From Sphingobacterium humi (lineage in GTDB: Bacteria; Bacteroidota; Bacteroidia; Sphingobacteriales; Sphingobacteriaceae), in NCBI RefSeq assembly GCF_009768885.1, contig NZ_WSQA01000002.1:186001-250000 (forward strand): 64,000 nucleotides of DNA. Direction: 5' to 3'. The position numbers and the translations under genes were made by a program. Shown here piece by piece: positions 43,390 through 52,079 of this stretch. Position 1 is the stretch's first letter. Each line of letters starts with the position of its first letter. The notes under the pieces were generated by a model. It had not been told where the DNA came from, made no database searches, and saw only the letters and a list, made by a program, of their open reading frames with translations.

Positions 43390-46300
43390 TTATAAGTTGA
43401 CATTTACACCAAAACTAAAAGTACGTGGTTGTGGTACACCGAATAGGTCTACGCCATAGAAGCGAGGGTCGAGGTTGTTATTCACTTCCGGATCCCAACC
43501 TGTATAGCGCGTTAATAGGAACAGGTTATCGGCTGTCGCGAATACGCGTAATCCTTTTAACTTCACACGCTCTACCATAGATTGATCGAAGTTATAGCCT
43601 AGGGTTAAAGCACGCAGACGGATAAACGACCCATCTTCTAAGAAGCGGGTGGAGTTTTTATTGTTATGACCTAATCCGATTAATGCGCGCGGATAGACAT
43701 TGGTACTTCCCGGCTTGGTCCATGCGTTTTCAATGTACGTGGCATCTTTAGCATAGTTAGCCGCTAGGTTCGCCATACCGGTTGATTTCCATTGTGCATA
43801 GATATCAGTGCCATACATATATGTAAACATTACATCCAGCTGGAATCCTTTGTAGGAAAAGCTGTTGTTCCAGCCACCGGTAAACTTCGGATTGGAGTTA
43901 CCTGTAACCACACGGTCATTATCATTAATGATGTTATTGCCATCTACATCGCGCCATTTAACATCTCCTGCACGTACGCCAAGGTCGAATTGCTCCTGCG
44001 GAACTTCCCCATCGTATTGATACAGGCCTTCCCAATCAAAGAGATAGAAGGCACCAATGCTTTGCCCTACTTTTAAGGCGCGGTTATCTCCGATCGCGAT
44101 AGGTGCTTCATCGTCTAATAATGACAATACCCGATTGGTATTATGGGCAATGTTGAAGTCTGATTTCCATTTAACTTCGCCAATAGGAATATTGGTGTTT
44201 ATACTTAATTCTATACCTTTGTTCAGCATGGTTCCGATATTGCTTACTATGCTGGTCATCCCGGTAGTGGCATGAATCGGCATACTGTACAATAGATCGA
44301 AGGTCTTCTTGTAATAGGCATCAAAAGAAACATTCAAGCGGTTTTTGAAGAAGGAAATATCAAATCCTGCATCATACTGATTGGCTCTTTCCCAACGTAA
44401 ATCCTTATTACCAAAAGAGGATACTGAGATCCCGGAGACATTCCCGTAGTTCTGCCCGCCAGACATTAAGGCTTGGTATGCATACTGTCCAATTCCCTCT
44501 TGGTTCCCTGTAATACCATAACTCGCACGGATTTTAAGGTCGTTGGTATTGTCGCCCATAAATTCTTCCTTGGAAACATTCCAGCCAAAGGAGATCGATG
44601 GGAAATAGCCCCAACGATTATCGCGGTGGAATTTGGAGGAACCATCTGCACGGAAGGTCGCAGTCATCAAGTATTTATCTTGGTAAGAGAATGTTCCGCG
44701 GCCAAAGTAAGATTCCAAGGCATATTCGCCGATAGATCCACTAGCATCAAAAATCTCGGAAGCGACAGAGACTACCTGCATCGATGGTGTCGGAAAACCA
44801 CGGCCATCAATCATCGAAGACCGAGACATCTGCTTCTGAAAGGAATGCCCTAATAAGGCACTAACCGTCAAGTCTCCAAACTTGTTATTATAGTTCAATA
44901 CATTATCAAACACCAAATTTTGGATCAAACGGTTATAATCGATCAAACGCCCTACCCCTGTACCATAAGGGTGCTTATTGTTGTAGTATGTATAATCGTA
45001 AGTGTAACCGATATCAGCCGAGAAGGAACTGCGGAAGGAGAAATGATCTAAGAAGTTCGCTTGTCCATAGTAAGTTCCCAAATAGCGGTAGTTATCGACA
45101 TAGGCATCCTGCTCATTCAAGATCTGTAAGGGATTATGACGGGTTAACTCATCTGTTCCTCCCACGTAATAATCGCCATTTGGTTTAAATGGGCGGTCAA
45201 ACGGACGCTGTTCAATCGCACGTGCGATGATGGTCGACCCCATATTGGCACCCGGAACCTGGTTATTCTTGATGAAATTACCCATATTATTAGCGCCGAT
45301 TTCCAACCAGTCATTAAACTTATGGCTGATCTTGGAGTTCAGGTTGTACTTGCGGATGGAGTTATTCTTCATCACCCCTGCTTGATCTGTCAAGCCCAAT
45401 CCGAAGTAGTAATTCGTACGGGTATTACCGCCGGAGAAGGAAGCATCGTAGTTCTGGAAGTATCCCTTCTGTACCACAAGGCCTAACCAATCGGTATCTG
45501 GTAAGCCCAAATAAGGATTACTGATATGAATTTTATAGTCTGATTGCCCTACAGCTAAACCATATTGCTTGTTGTAATTATCAGCACCTGCGTTATAGAT
45601 ATCCACATATTGCTCGGAAGTGGCTAACTTGATTTTATCACGATTAGCGAATTCGCTAAATCCTGTTGTAATATTTACCCGCACATCATTTCTTCCGGCC
45701 TTTCCTGATTTCGTGGTAATCAAAACCACCCCATTACTGGCTCTAGAACCATAAATGGCAGCCGAAGCCGCATCTTTTAAGATTTCAATGGATTCAATAT
45801 CGGCATGATTGAAGGCAGCCAATGGGCTATAGGATTCCCCAAAAGAGAATAAAGACATATCGGAGGTGTTGATAGGCACCCCATCTACCACATACAGCGG
45901 GTTATTACCAGCACTAATGGAGGAGGTTCCGCGGATGGAAATACGTTCGCCAGAGGCTAAATTACCCGATCCCATCGATACATTCACCCCGGCAATACGG
46001 CCTTCCAATAGCCTGGTCGGACTTGACACTTGGCGCATATTCGAATCATCGACTTTCAAACTTCCTACAGCACTGGTTACTAAGGCCTTCTTCTGCACCC
46101 CATAACCAACCACAACGGTTTCATCCAATACATTTTCCTTCGCATTTAAAATAATGCGCGGAGCTTCCTGTTGCTTTAAAATGATGGTTTTGGTTTCATA
46201 TCCGGTATATGTAATGCGCACCGTTACTTGCTCTTCGGAGGTCGCAATATTGAAATAACCTTTGCTGTCGGTCATCACAGATTTACTGCCGTCCAACAAT

Positions 46301-46725
46301 TGCACGGTAGCACCAGCAAGGCCTTGTCCGGTTTCTGTCACTACAAATCCCGACACAAACTGCTGTACCGCATTCACCTGCGTTATCACAGGTCTTGTAT
46401 TCGTTCGTTCTTTCACCACGATTACACCTTTTTCATAGGCATAATCAAAAGGTTGATCCTTAAAGATAATCGGTAAGATTTCCTTCAGATCTACATCTTT
46501 CGCTTTGAGGGTAATGGCATTTGCTTGCGGACTAAAGCGTCCATCAAACAAATAAGACACATTTGTTTGCCTTTTGATTTGCTTGAACACATCGATCAAT
46601 TTCTCGTTTCGAACATCAAGGCTGATCTTCTGATACGAGAATGCCTGTGCCGGTTGATGGAGATTAATTAATCCCATGCCAGCAATAAGCAGCAAATTCA
46701 AGTTTTTAAATTTGAAAAGATTCAT
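43390..46725 (-). CDS. SusC/RagA TonB-dependent transducer with STN domain (system 4)
   Basis: The protein has 1111 residues. A signal peptide is followed by an STN domain at about 30-100 (ISLDVRNEKLIDVFKQIKRQ, FDYAYEKGVIVVKER). Then come a carboxypeptidase-regulatory-like domain (about 125-195), the DETVVVGYGVQKKALVTSAV TonB-box region, a plug with YVVDGVPINTSDM and a barrel ending TFSFGVNVNL. The STN domain should contact the FecR protein encoded 46 bases upstream, allowing substrate-dependent release of the ECF factor. With SusD and a phosphodiester glycosidase it forms a glycan uptake system. Confidence 0.93.
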   Translation of the reverse strand: MNLFKFKNLNLLLIAGMGLINLHQPAQAFSYQKISLDVRNEKLIDVFKQIKRQTNVSYLFDGRFSPQANAITLKAKDVDLKEILPIIFKDQPFDYAYEKGVIVVKERTNTRPVITQVNAVQQFVSGFVVTETGQGLAGATVQLLDGSKSVMTDSKGYFNIATSEEQVTVRITYTGYETKTIILKQQEAPRIILNAKENVLDETVVVGYGVQKKALVTSAVGSLKVDDSNMRQVSSPTRLLEGRIAGVNVSMGSGNLASGERISIRGTSSISAGNNPLYVVDGVPINTSDMSLFSFGESYSPLAAFNHADIESIEILKDAASAAIYGSRASNGVVLITTKSGKAGRNDVRVNITTGFSEFANRDKIKLATSEQYVDIYNAGADNYNKQYGLAVGQSDYKIHISNPYLGLPDTDWLGLVVQKGYFQNYDASFSGGNTRTNYYFGLGLTDQAGVMKNNSIRKYNLNSKISHKFNDWLEIGANNMGNFIKNNQVPGANMGSTIIARAIEQRPFDRPFKPNGDYYVGGTDELTRHNPLQILNEQDAYVDNYRYLGTYYGQANFLDHFSFRSSFSADIGYTYDYTYYNNKHPYGTGVGRLIDYNRLIQNLVFDNVLNYNNKFGDLTVSALLGHSFQKQMSRSSMIDGRGFPTPSMQVVSVASEIFDASGSIGEYALESYFGRGTFSYQDKYLMTATFRADGSSKFHRDNRWGYFPSISFGWNVSKEEFMGDNTNDLKIRASYGITGNQEGIGQYAYQALMSGGQNYGNVSGISVSSFGNKDLRWERANQYDAGFDISFFKNRLNVSFDAYYKKTFDLLYSMPIHATTGMTSIVSNIGTMLNKGIELSINTNIPIGEVKWKSDFNIAHNTNRVLSLLDDEAPIAIGDNRALKVGQSIGAFYLFDWEGLYQYDGEVPQEQFDLGVRAGDVKWRDVDGNNIINDNDRVVTGNSNPKFTGGWNNSFSYKGFQLDVMFTYMYGTDIYAQWKSTGMANLAANYAKDATYIENAWTKPGSTNVYPRALIGLGHNNKNSTRFLEDGSFIRLRALTLGYNFDQSMVERVKLKGLRVFATADNLFLLTRYTGWDPEVNNNLDPRFYGVDLFGVPQPRTFSFGVNVNL

Positions 46726-46771
46726 GAATTTAGTGGGGTTGATAATTATTAATAGATTGAACTAGATTCGT

Positions 46772-47866
46772 TTAGGGCTGTACTTTCAACTTCCCATCTT
46801 TTACGGTGATGGTGATTTTTGAGGTTGTTTCCAATAGGTTTAGTATGTCTTTCAATGGTACGTTTCGAGGTATTAAACCGTTTATCCGGTTATCGGGCAC
46901 ATGTTGGGTATCCACGTCTAGGTTATACCAGCGCCCTAACATGTGGAGTACCTGCTTAAGTGGGGTATTGTCGAAGTAGAAATCACCACTGCGCCAGGCG
47001 GCAAAGTCTGCGGCATGATCGACCTTGGCATAGGCGATTCTTTGTCCTATTTTAGCCTGATAACCCGGCTTCATCAGCACTTTTTCCTGGGTTAAGCTCG
47101 TTGCTTCCACAGATCCTTCAATTAAAGTCACCCAATCTTCTTCCACATCTGCATAAGCATTGATGTTGAATTTAGTACCCAGTACGCGCGTGGTTTGCTT
47201 TGCGGTCTTCACTGAAAATGGTGCTTCCGGATGGTGGGTAACATCGAAATAGCCTTCCCCTTCCAGATAAACCTCACGCTTGTTAGCGGCAAAGCGCGAA
47301 GGAAAGCGAATGGTACTCGCGGCATTTAGCCATACTTTACTGCTATCGGGAAGAATTAATTGATAATAACCGCCTTTGGGAGTTTGAATTTCATGCATCA
47401 GCACCGGCTGTTCAGTATCCGTTTGTCCTTGGTAGATGCCCTGTTGCTGTAATTTCTGCAAATCATCAATCGATGCTAAGCTGTATGTTTTACCTTCCGG
47501 TGTAACCAGATTGGCGGTAAAGGATCCGGGCTGTGCAAGCAATAAGCTTTCATCAGTCGGTTTGTTCTCTTTCATGAGGAAAAGCCCTGCCATAAGCAAG
47601 GGAATGGCGATAACTGCGGCCCATTTGTAGTAATTTGGTTTCGGACGTTGAATTTCCCTGCTATCCTTTGCAAGTTGGATCTTCTGCCAGATGGCCTTCT
47701 CCAATGCTGTTTTCTCCTCCTCATTAAAATCATTAAGGTCATGACCTTCCGACGGCAAGTAGTGGTAAAATTCATCTACCTGATTATCTTCTAAAGCGTT
47801 GGTTTTTCCCTTTAGATATTTCTTTATGAGCTTGCGGAGATTCATTTTCATTTGGCTAATCATCAA
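46772..47866 (-). CDS. FecR-family anti-sigma factor (system 4)
   Basis: The protein has 364 residues. The N-terminal cytoplasmic region (LRKLIKKYLKGKTNALEDNQ) is followed by one transmembrane helix at about 86-104 (WAAVIAIPLLMAGLFLM). The periplasmic FecR domain has the GGYYQLILPDSSKVWLNAAS and FPSRFAANKREVYLEGEGYF motifs, and the DUF4974 end contains YFDNTPLKQVLHMLGRWYNL. It lies between its ECF partner and the STN-containing SusC. Two in-frame ATGs near the start (47866 and 47860 region) make the exact N-terminus uncertain by a few residues. Confidence 0.9.
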   Translation of the reverse strand: MMISQMKMNLRKLIKKYLKGKTNALEDNQVDEFYHYLPSEGHDLNDFNEEEKTALEKAIWQKIQLAKDSREIQRPKPNYYKWAAVIAIPLLMAGLFLMKENKPTDESLLLAQPGSFTANLVTPEGKTYSLASIDDLQKLQQQGIYQGQTDTEQPVLMHEIQTPKGGYYQLILPDSSKVWLNAASTIRFPSRFAANKREVYLEGEGYFDVTHHPEAPFSVKTAKQTTRVLGTKFNINAYADVEEDWVTLIEGSVEATSLTQEKVLMKPGYQAKIGQRIAYAKVDHAADFAAWRSGDFYFDNTPLKQVLHMLGRWYNLDVDTQHVPDNRINGLIPRNVPLKDILNLLETTSKITITVKDGKLKVQP

Positions 47867-47940
47867 TCAGCAGGATGCGATTCAGTGTGTTGCGATCCTC
47901 GCTGCTGTACTAATGACAAGTCAGGAATCCAAAAGCCCAG

Positions 47941-48534
47941 TTAGATCAGAAAAAAAAGTAAAATTATTTTGAAAACGGTTTTTAAGCTCGATAAAGCTTT
48001 GCCCAAATGGTTGCGAACTGTTTTTACAGATAGCCCTAATTCGCTGGCTATCTCATCGGTGCTTCGATGCTCAACATAGCGAAGTTGAAAAACAGAGCGT
48101 TGTTGGGAAGGTAATTGCAGGATGCTTTTTTGCAGTTTGGCTTCGGCTTCTTTGAATAATAAGGGGTATGCGGCGGTACTTTCGCCCATAATATCCATTT
48201 CATAGTCCTCCAATAAGGTTGGTTTTTTCTTGAGGATATAGTTTAGGGTTTTATGTTTAGTCAAGGTCAATAGATAACCTTGCATATTCTTGATCAGTGC
48301 CTTTTCGCGTTGTTCCCAGAGGCTGATAAATACGTCTTGTGTAATGTTTTCAGCGTCTTCCTTATTTTTCAATCGGCTATAGGAAGCGGAGAAAACCTGC
48401 GGCCAATACAGTTTGTAGATGCTTTCGAAAGCATCCTCCTGTCCGTTGTACAGTGCTTGTGCTAAGTTGTATTCAGATAGGCTACGAGTCGTATTTAATT
48501 CCCCTAGATTCACGACACAAAATTGGTTAGACAT
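47941..48534 (-). CDS. ECF sigma-70 family RNA polymerase sigma factor (system 4)
   Basis: This protein has 197 residues. Region 2 contains AFESIYKLYWPQVFSASYSR and AENITQDVFISLWEQ. Region 4 contains LQLPSQQRSVFQLRYVEHRS and ELGLSVKTVRNHLGKALSSL. It ends in a hydrophobic tail, FKIILLFFLI. It heads the minus-strand set ECF-FecR-SusC-SusD-phosphodiester glycosidase-beta-helix and should activate that set when FecR is triggered. Confidence 0.9.
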   Translation of the reverse strand: MSNQFCVVNLGELNTTRSLSEYNLAQALYNGQEDAFESIYKLYWPQVFSASYSRLKNKEDAENITQDVFISLWEQREKALIKNMQGYLLTLTKHKTLNYILKKKPTLLEDYEMDIMGESTAAYPLLFKEAEAKLQKSILQLPSQQRSVFQLRYVEHRSTDEIASELGLSVKTVRNHLGKALSSLKTVFKIILLFFLI

Positions 48535-48652
48535 TATGTAGGTTACATTAGGTAACTATTAATTATATATTAATTTCACCTAGGACAAATATAGGGAAAA
48601 TAGCAGCGAAATATCAAAATTTAGCGAATTACAGCCTATAAATCCCTGAAAA

Positions 48653-48681
48653 CAAAAAAGTTGAAAACCTTGGCTTCCAAC
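48653..48681 (-). terminator. Terminator after the TlpA-family gene
   Basis: On the minus strand GTTGGAAG pairs with TTTTCAAC (two G-U pairs) around a CCAAGG loop and is followed by TTTTTTG. It lies about 40 bases after the stop at 48722. Confidence 0.6.
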
Positions 48682-48721
48682 TTCCTAATCAAAACAACAA
48701 TTGTAAACACAATTATAACCT

Positions 48722-49927
48722 TTATTGCAGCGACTCGATCATCAGCTTTATTTCCTGGATCAATCCATCGGAACTTCCATCGAATCCGTTTAATTTATAG
48801 CGCACCTTCCCTTTCTTATCGATCATAAATTGAGCAGGAATTCCCTTCACCCCATAGGCGGAAAGTGCCGCATAGCCATTCCCTTTCTTCTCATCCAACA
48901 GCACAGGCAACTCTACGCCTCTTTTCTTTAAGGTTTCCTGAATAAGAGCAACGCGTTTGCTTGTATCCATATCTTTTTCACCTGTATTGATGAACAGCAA
49001 TACCACATCAGGATTATCCTGATAAATCTTCAGCAGTTTATGCATGGTTGGGAAGGAAGCTAGACAAGGACCACACCAGGTAGCCCAAAAATCTAGGATA
49101 ACGATTTTCCCGGCTAAATCAGCTAGGGATACCGATTTCCCGTTTAAATCAACCAGTTGAAAATCAGGAGCCTTGTAATCTACGGCCTTATCCTTTAAAG
49201 CAGCATATTTAGCCTGTCTTATTTCAGCAATAAGTCCCTCGTAATAAGCTTGATATCCAGCATCATCTCCATGGATCGCTTTAAAGGTTTCCCTGGCTTT
49301 GGCCTTTACTTCATCGGATGCATTTCCCTTTTTAATCAAGTCTGAAAAAATAGGAAGAGCCTTCTCGGGCATTCCATTTTTGTTGTACAAATTGATAAAT
49401 AAGGCTGGATAGGCCAGCGGATTTGCCTGCAACTCCGGATAATTCTGCAGGAAATCATAAGCCTCTTTCGGGCTTTTCGCAAACTCCAAATACTCAGCAA
49501 AGCGATATACATCCAAAGGCAAGGGCTTTGCTTCCTGTGCTAAGCGTTCTTTCAAAGCCTTGATATCCTTTTTCGCATCTTTTGTTTTCCATTGCTTTTT
49601 AGGCATGTTCTTCAAAGCGGCTCTTCGGAAATCCGAAGAAACCAACTCCTTGATGTAGAAATACCGATTGTTGTGTTGATATTGTTCCAATTTCCCGATT
49701 AAGCGCACATACACTTGATCAGTAAAAAAATGAAACTTCTCAAAATGCTCTTTCGGAAAATCCTGTTGAAAAGAGTCTGCCAAGGCCAAGGTAGACTTCA
49801 AATCCTTGGCGTTGCTAAACTTCTCTTGATAGACTGAAATTTCTTGCAAAGAGCTGGGCGCTTTCTTCTGCGCAATTCCCAGGCTGCTGATCAGGCAGCA
49901 AAATATTATGATCCCAAATCTTCGCAT
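48722..49927 (-). CDS. TlpA-family thiol-disulfide oxidoreductase
   Basis: This exported protein has 401 residues with a signal peptide of about 20 residues. A helical N-terminal region of about 230 residues precedes a thioredoxin-like AhpC/TSA domain (about 250-400) with FWATWCGPCLASFP (Cys285 and Cys288) and the cis-proline loop GIPAQFMIDKKGKVR. Such proteins reduce disulfides in the periplasm. Its ATG shares one base with the stop of the PKD-like gene (TAATG), so it is translationally coupled. It ends the SusC-SusD-DUF4843-PKD-TlpA unit, a gene set found repeatedly in Bacteroidota. Confidence 0.88.
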   Translation of the reverse strand: MRRFGIIIFCCLISSLGIAQKKAPSSLQEISVYQEKFSNAKDLKSTLALADSFQQDFPKEHFEKFHFFTDQVYVRLIGKLEQYQHNNRYFYIKELVSSDFRRAALKNMPKKQWKTKDAKKDIKALKERLAQEAKPLPLDVYRFAEYLEFAKSPKEAYDFLQNYPELQANPLAYPALFINLYNKNGMPEKALPIFSDLIKKGNASDEVKAKARETFKAIHGDDAGYQAYYEGLIAEIRQAKYAALKDKAVDYKAPDFQLVDLNGKSVSLADLAGKIVILDFWATWCGPCLASFPTMHKLLKIYQDNPDVVLLFINTGEKDMDTSKRVALIQETLKKRGVELPVLLDEKKGNGYAALSAYGVKGIPAQFMIDKKGKVRYKLNGFDGSSDGLIQEIKLMIESLQ

Positions 49928-51366
49928 TATTTTCTGTTTTTATATTCTAGAGAAATCGGTTTATCAAGGCCTTCGTATTTACGTGCATAGGTAGCATCGG
50001 TAAACTCGCCAACGTTATTGATACTAAAGCTATACACCCTGCCTTGGGTACCATCGTAAGTTGCCACAGCCAAAGTTCTGTTATTATCCGGATAGCCAAC
50101 AAAAGAGCTCGAGGATTGCTTCATCTTCAAAGCAGCTATAGCCTCATCTTGAGGGAATTCATAAACCACCTTCGCCTGATTATTTGCAATATCCAACATG
50201 TAAATTTTATTCTGATAGGCATAATACATATGGTAATACAAGCCAGAGAATGCCGCACTTGTCGCCTGTTGAATATGTTCTGCTTTATCCACTAAATGCT
50301 TAGATACAGAGCCGCCAGAGCCGATCCGTAATACATAAGGATTCTTTTGCGCGTCCAGCATCAGGTAAGCATACTGATTGCTAGGGACTGCCCCCCCAAA
50401 GAGCACATCCATCCCCACATTGTTCATATCAAAAGCTGCATTTCCTGTACTGCCAAACTTATTCAGCTTCTTATTGCCATAGCTGTAGAACTTTTTATGC
50501 TTGGTATCATAGACCACGGCCGATTCACCACTTTGGGCCGCTAGAAAATACGATGACAAATAATAATCCCCATCTTCCGCCACACCAAATCGGAAATCCA
50601 CTTGATTGCTATACATCTTACCATTATCCAAATAGAGGGCATACCAACCAGTTTGGTCGTATTTAAACTCGCTAGGTTTTCTTACAGTAGCTTGTTCCAA
50701 AAACCAATCTTGCATGGTATTGATGCGAGTGAAGTCGGTGTATTTCAAGCGCCAAGTATCTGTAGCCCCTAATAGGAATATATTCTGCGAGCCACCAAAG
50801 AACGTCGTCAACACTTTTACGGTATGAATACCTTCCGGAATCTTGGCCGATGGACTGGCGGTGGATAAAATATGCTTAATCACGGAGCCATTTGGATGTA
50901 ATAAATCGATATCGCGTTCCTGATTTGCTTTTTCACTTATCAACAACCAGCCTTCACTCAGGGTTGTACCCACCAAGAGGGTATATTTCTTGAAATAGCT
51001 CACGCCTGTATTATTATCTGTTACGGTATAAAGCAAGGTATAGTTCTCCGGACGTAGGCCAAACTGCACGTTCAAATCCTTCGTAGTTGCTAATTGTTCA
51101 TTTGGCGGATTGGTAACTGGTGGCGTGGTCAAAAACACCGACCAGCGGAAGCTTAAATTATCGGTATTCTTTTCCAACGATTGTTCAATATGCGGTTGGA
51201 GCTTAATGGTATCAAACTGATTGATCTGAATGGTATCAGATCCATTTTTCACGAAGCTAACCCGATTGATCTTATGGAGCTCGTAATTACCTTTGTCTTT
51301 ATAACAGGCAGCAAGCAAACCTATTAACAAGGTAAACAAGAAGAATCTATTGATATAATATGTCAT
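49927..51366 (-). CDS. PKD-like family lipoprotein
   Basis: This lipoprotein has 479 residues with a lipobox cysteine at 21 (LIGLLAAC) and a mature start YKDKGNYELHKINRV. An Ig/PKD-like region (about 35-130) is followed by a repetitive beta region that reads like a propeller (GWLLISEKANQERDIDLLHP, YLMLDAQKNPYVLRIGSGGS). This matches the PKD-like family protein found downstream of DUF4843 in SusC/D units. It probably sits on the cell surface as an accessory binding protein; the ligand is unknown. Spacing to DUF4843 is 16 bases. Confidence 0.82.
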   Translation of the reverse strand: MTYYINRFFLFTLLIGLLAACYKDKGNYELHKINRVSFVKNGSDTIQINQFDTIKLQPHIEQSLEKNTDNLSFRWSVFLTTPPVTNPPNEQLATTKDLNVQFGLRPENYTLLYTVTDNNTGVSYFKKYTLLVGTTLSEGWLLISEKANQERDIDLLHPNGSVIKHILSTASPSAKIPEGIHTVKVLTTFFGGSQNIFLLGATDTWRLKYTDFTRINTMQDWFLEQATVRKPSEFKYDQTGWYALYLDNGKMYSNQVDFRFGVAEDGDYYLSSYFLAAQSGESAVVYDTKHKKFYSYGNKKLNKFGSTGNAAFDMNNVGMDVLFGGAVPSNQYAYLMLDAQKNPYVLRIGSGGSVSKHLVDKAEHIQQATSAAFSGLYYHMYYAYQNKIYMLDIANNQAKVVYEFPQDEAIAALKMKQSSSSFVGYPDNNRTLAVATYDGTQGRVYSFSINNVGEFTDATYARKYEGLDKPISLEYKNRK

Positions 51367-51382
51367 TTTTTAAGGTGCTTAA

Positions 51383-52072
51383 TTAAGGAAATCGAACAGG
51401 AACTTTATTTTCATCGAGCATTTCATGGCCATTTTCTGCCAGGTATTTACGGAGTACATTATTGCATTTCCCAACAATGAACATAAAAACTTCGGGGTGC
51501 ATGGCCGTGAAGTCGGAATAGCCGGTTTCCCGAATAATCAGGGAATACTTAGTTTGGCTATATTCCCCGAAGCGTACATCCTGCCAAGATGCAGGCTTGG
51601 TTAAATAGTCATTCACTTTAATCAGGTAAGAGGCAAGCTCCTTCGGTCCCACTTCAAAATCTTTAGAGTCTTGCAATTCCAACCAGATGCGGGCATCCTT
51701 TTCTTTCATGGCCGTCGAGCGGTTAATCTTCACCTCCAAGATGCCTTCATAGCTATCCGCTGGTACCACGCTTTTCAAAATTTCATAATCACTGGCAGCT
51801 AGGGAAGACTTCTCCGGATTAACCCGCACAGACACCTCCCTTTCATGGGCTGTTTTAGGCCCTACAATGCGCAAAGGCAACTCTACCGTATCGCTCAACA
51901 CCTCCTCTTTCATTACAGCAAAGGAACGCAGCAAACTATCTCTACCATCGGCAATGCCATCTTTATAGATACTGATCCTACTGCCATTATCGTAGGCGAT
52001 GAGGCCAGCTTTTTTACAGGCCAAAGGCATAAGGCTCAGGGCAAAAAGCCCTATTAAATATATTCTTTTCAT
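51383..52072 (-). CDS. DUF4843 domain lipoprotein
   Basis: This lipoprotein has 229 residues from the ATG at 52072 (MKRIYLIGLFALSLMPLAC, Cys19). The segments LPLRIVGPKTAHEREVSVRV, EGILEVKINRSTAMKEKDAR and YSQTKYSLIIRETGYSDF match DUF4843, a family encoded next to SusD in this type of unit. It is probably a surface subunit of the SusC/D complex. The frame extends 12 codons upstream into susD, but the signal peptide begins at 52072, seven bases after the susD stop. Confidence 0.85.
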   Translation of the reverse strand: MKRIYLIGLFALSLMPLACKKAGLIAYDNGSRISIYKDGIADGRDSLLRSFAVMKEEVLSDTVELPLRIVGPKTAHEREVSVRVNPEKSSLAASDYEILKSVVPADSYEGILEVKINRSTAMKEKDARIWLELQDSKDFEVGPKELASYLIKVNDYLTKPASWQDVRFGEYSQTKYSLIIRETGYSDFTAMHPEVFMFIVGKCNNVLRKYLAENGHEMLDENKVPVRFP

Positions 52073-52079
52073 GCTAGGC

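Noticed and set aside
43386..43403. Upstream start for the system-4 susD
   Set aside because: The signal peptide begins six codons later, at 43385; the longer form remains possible but is less likely.
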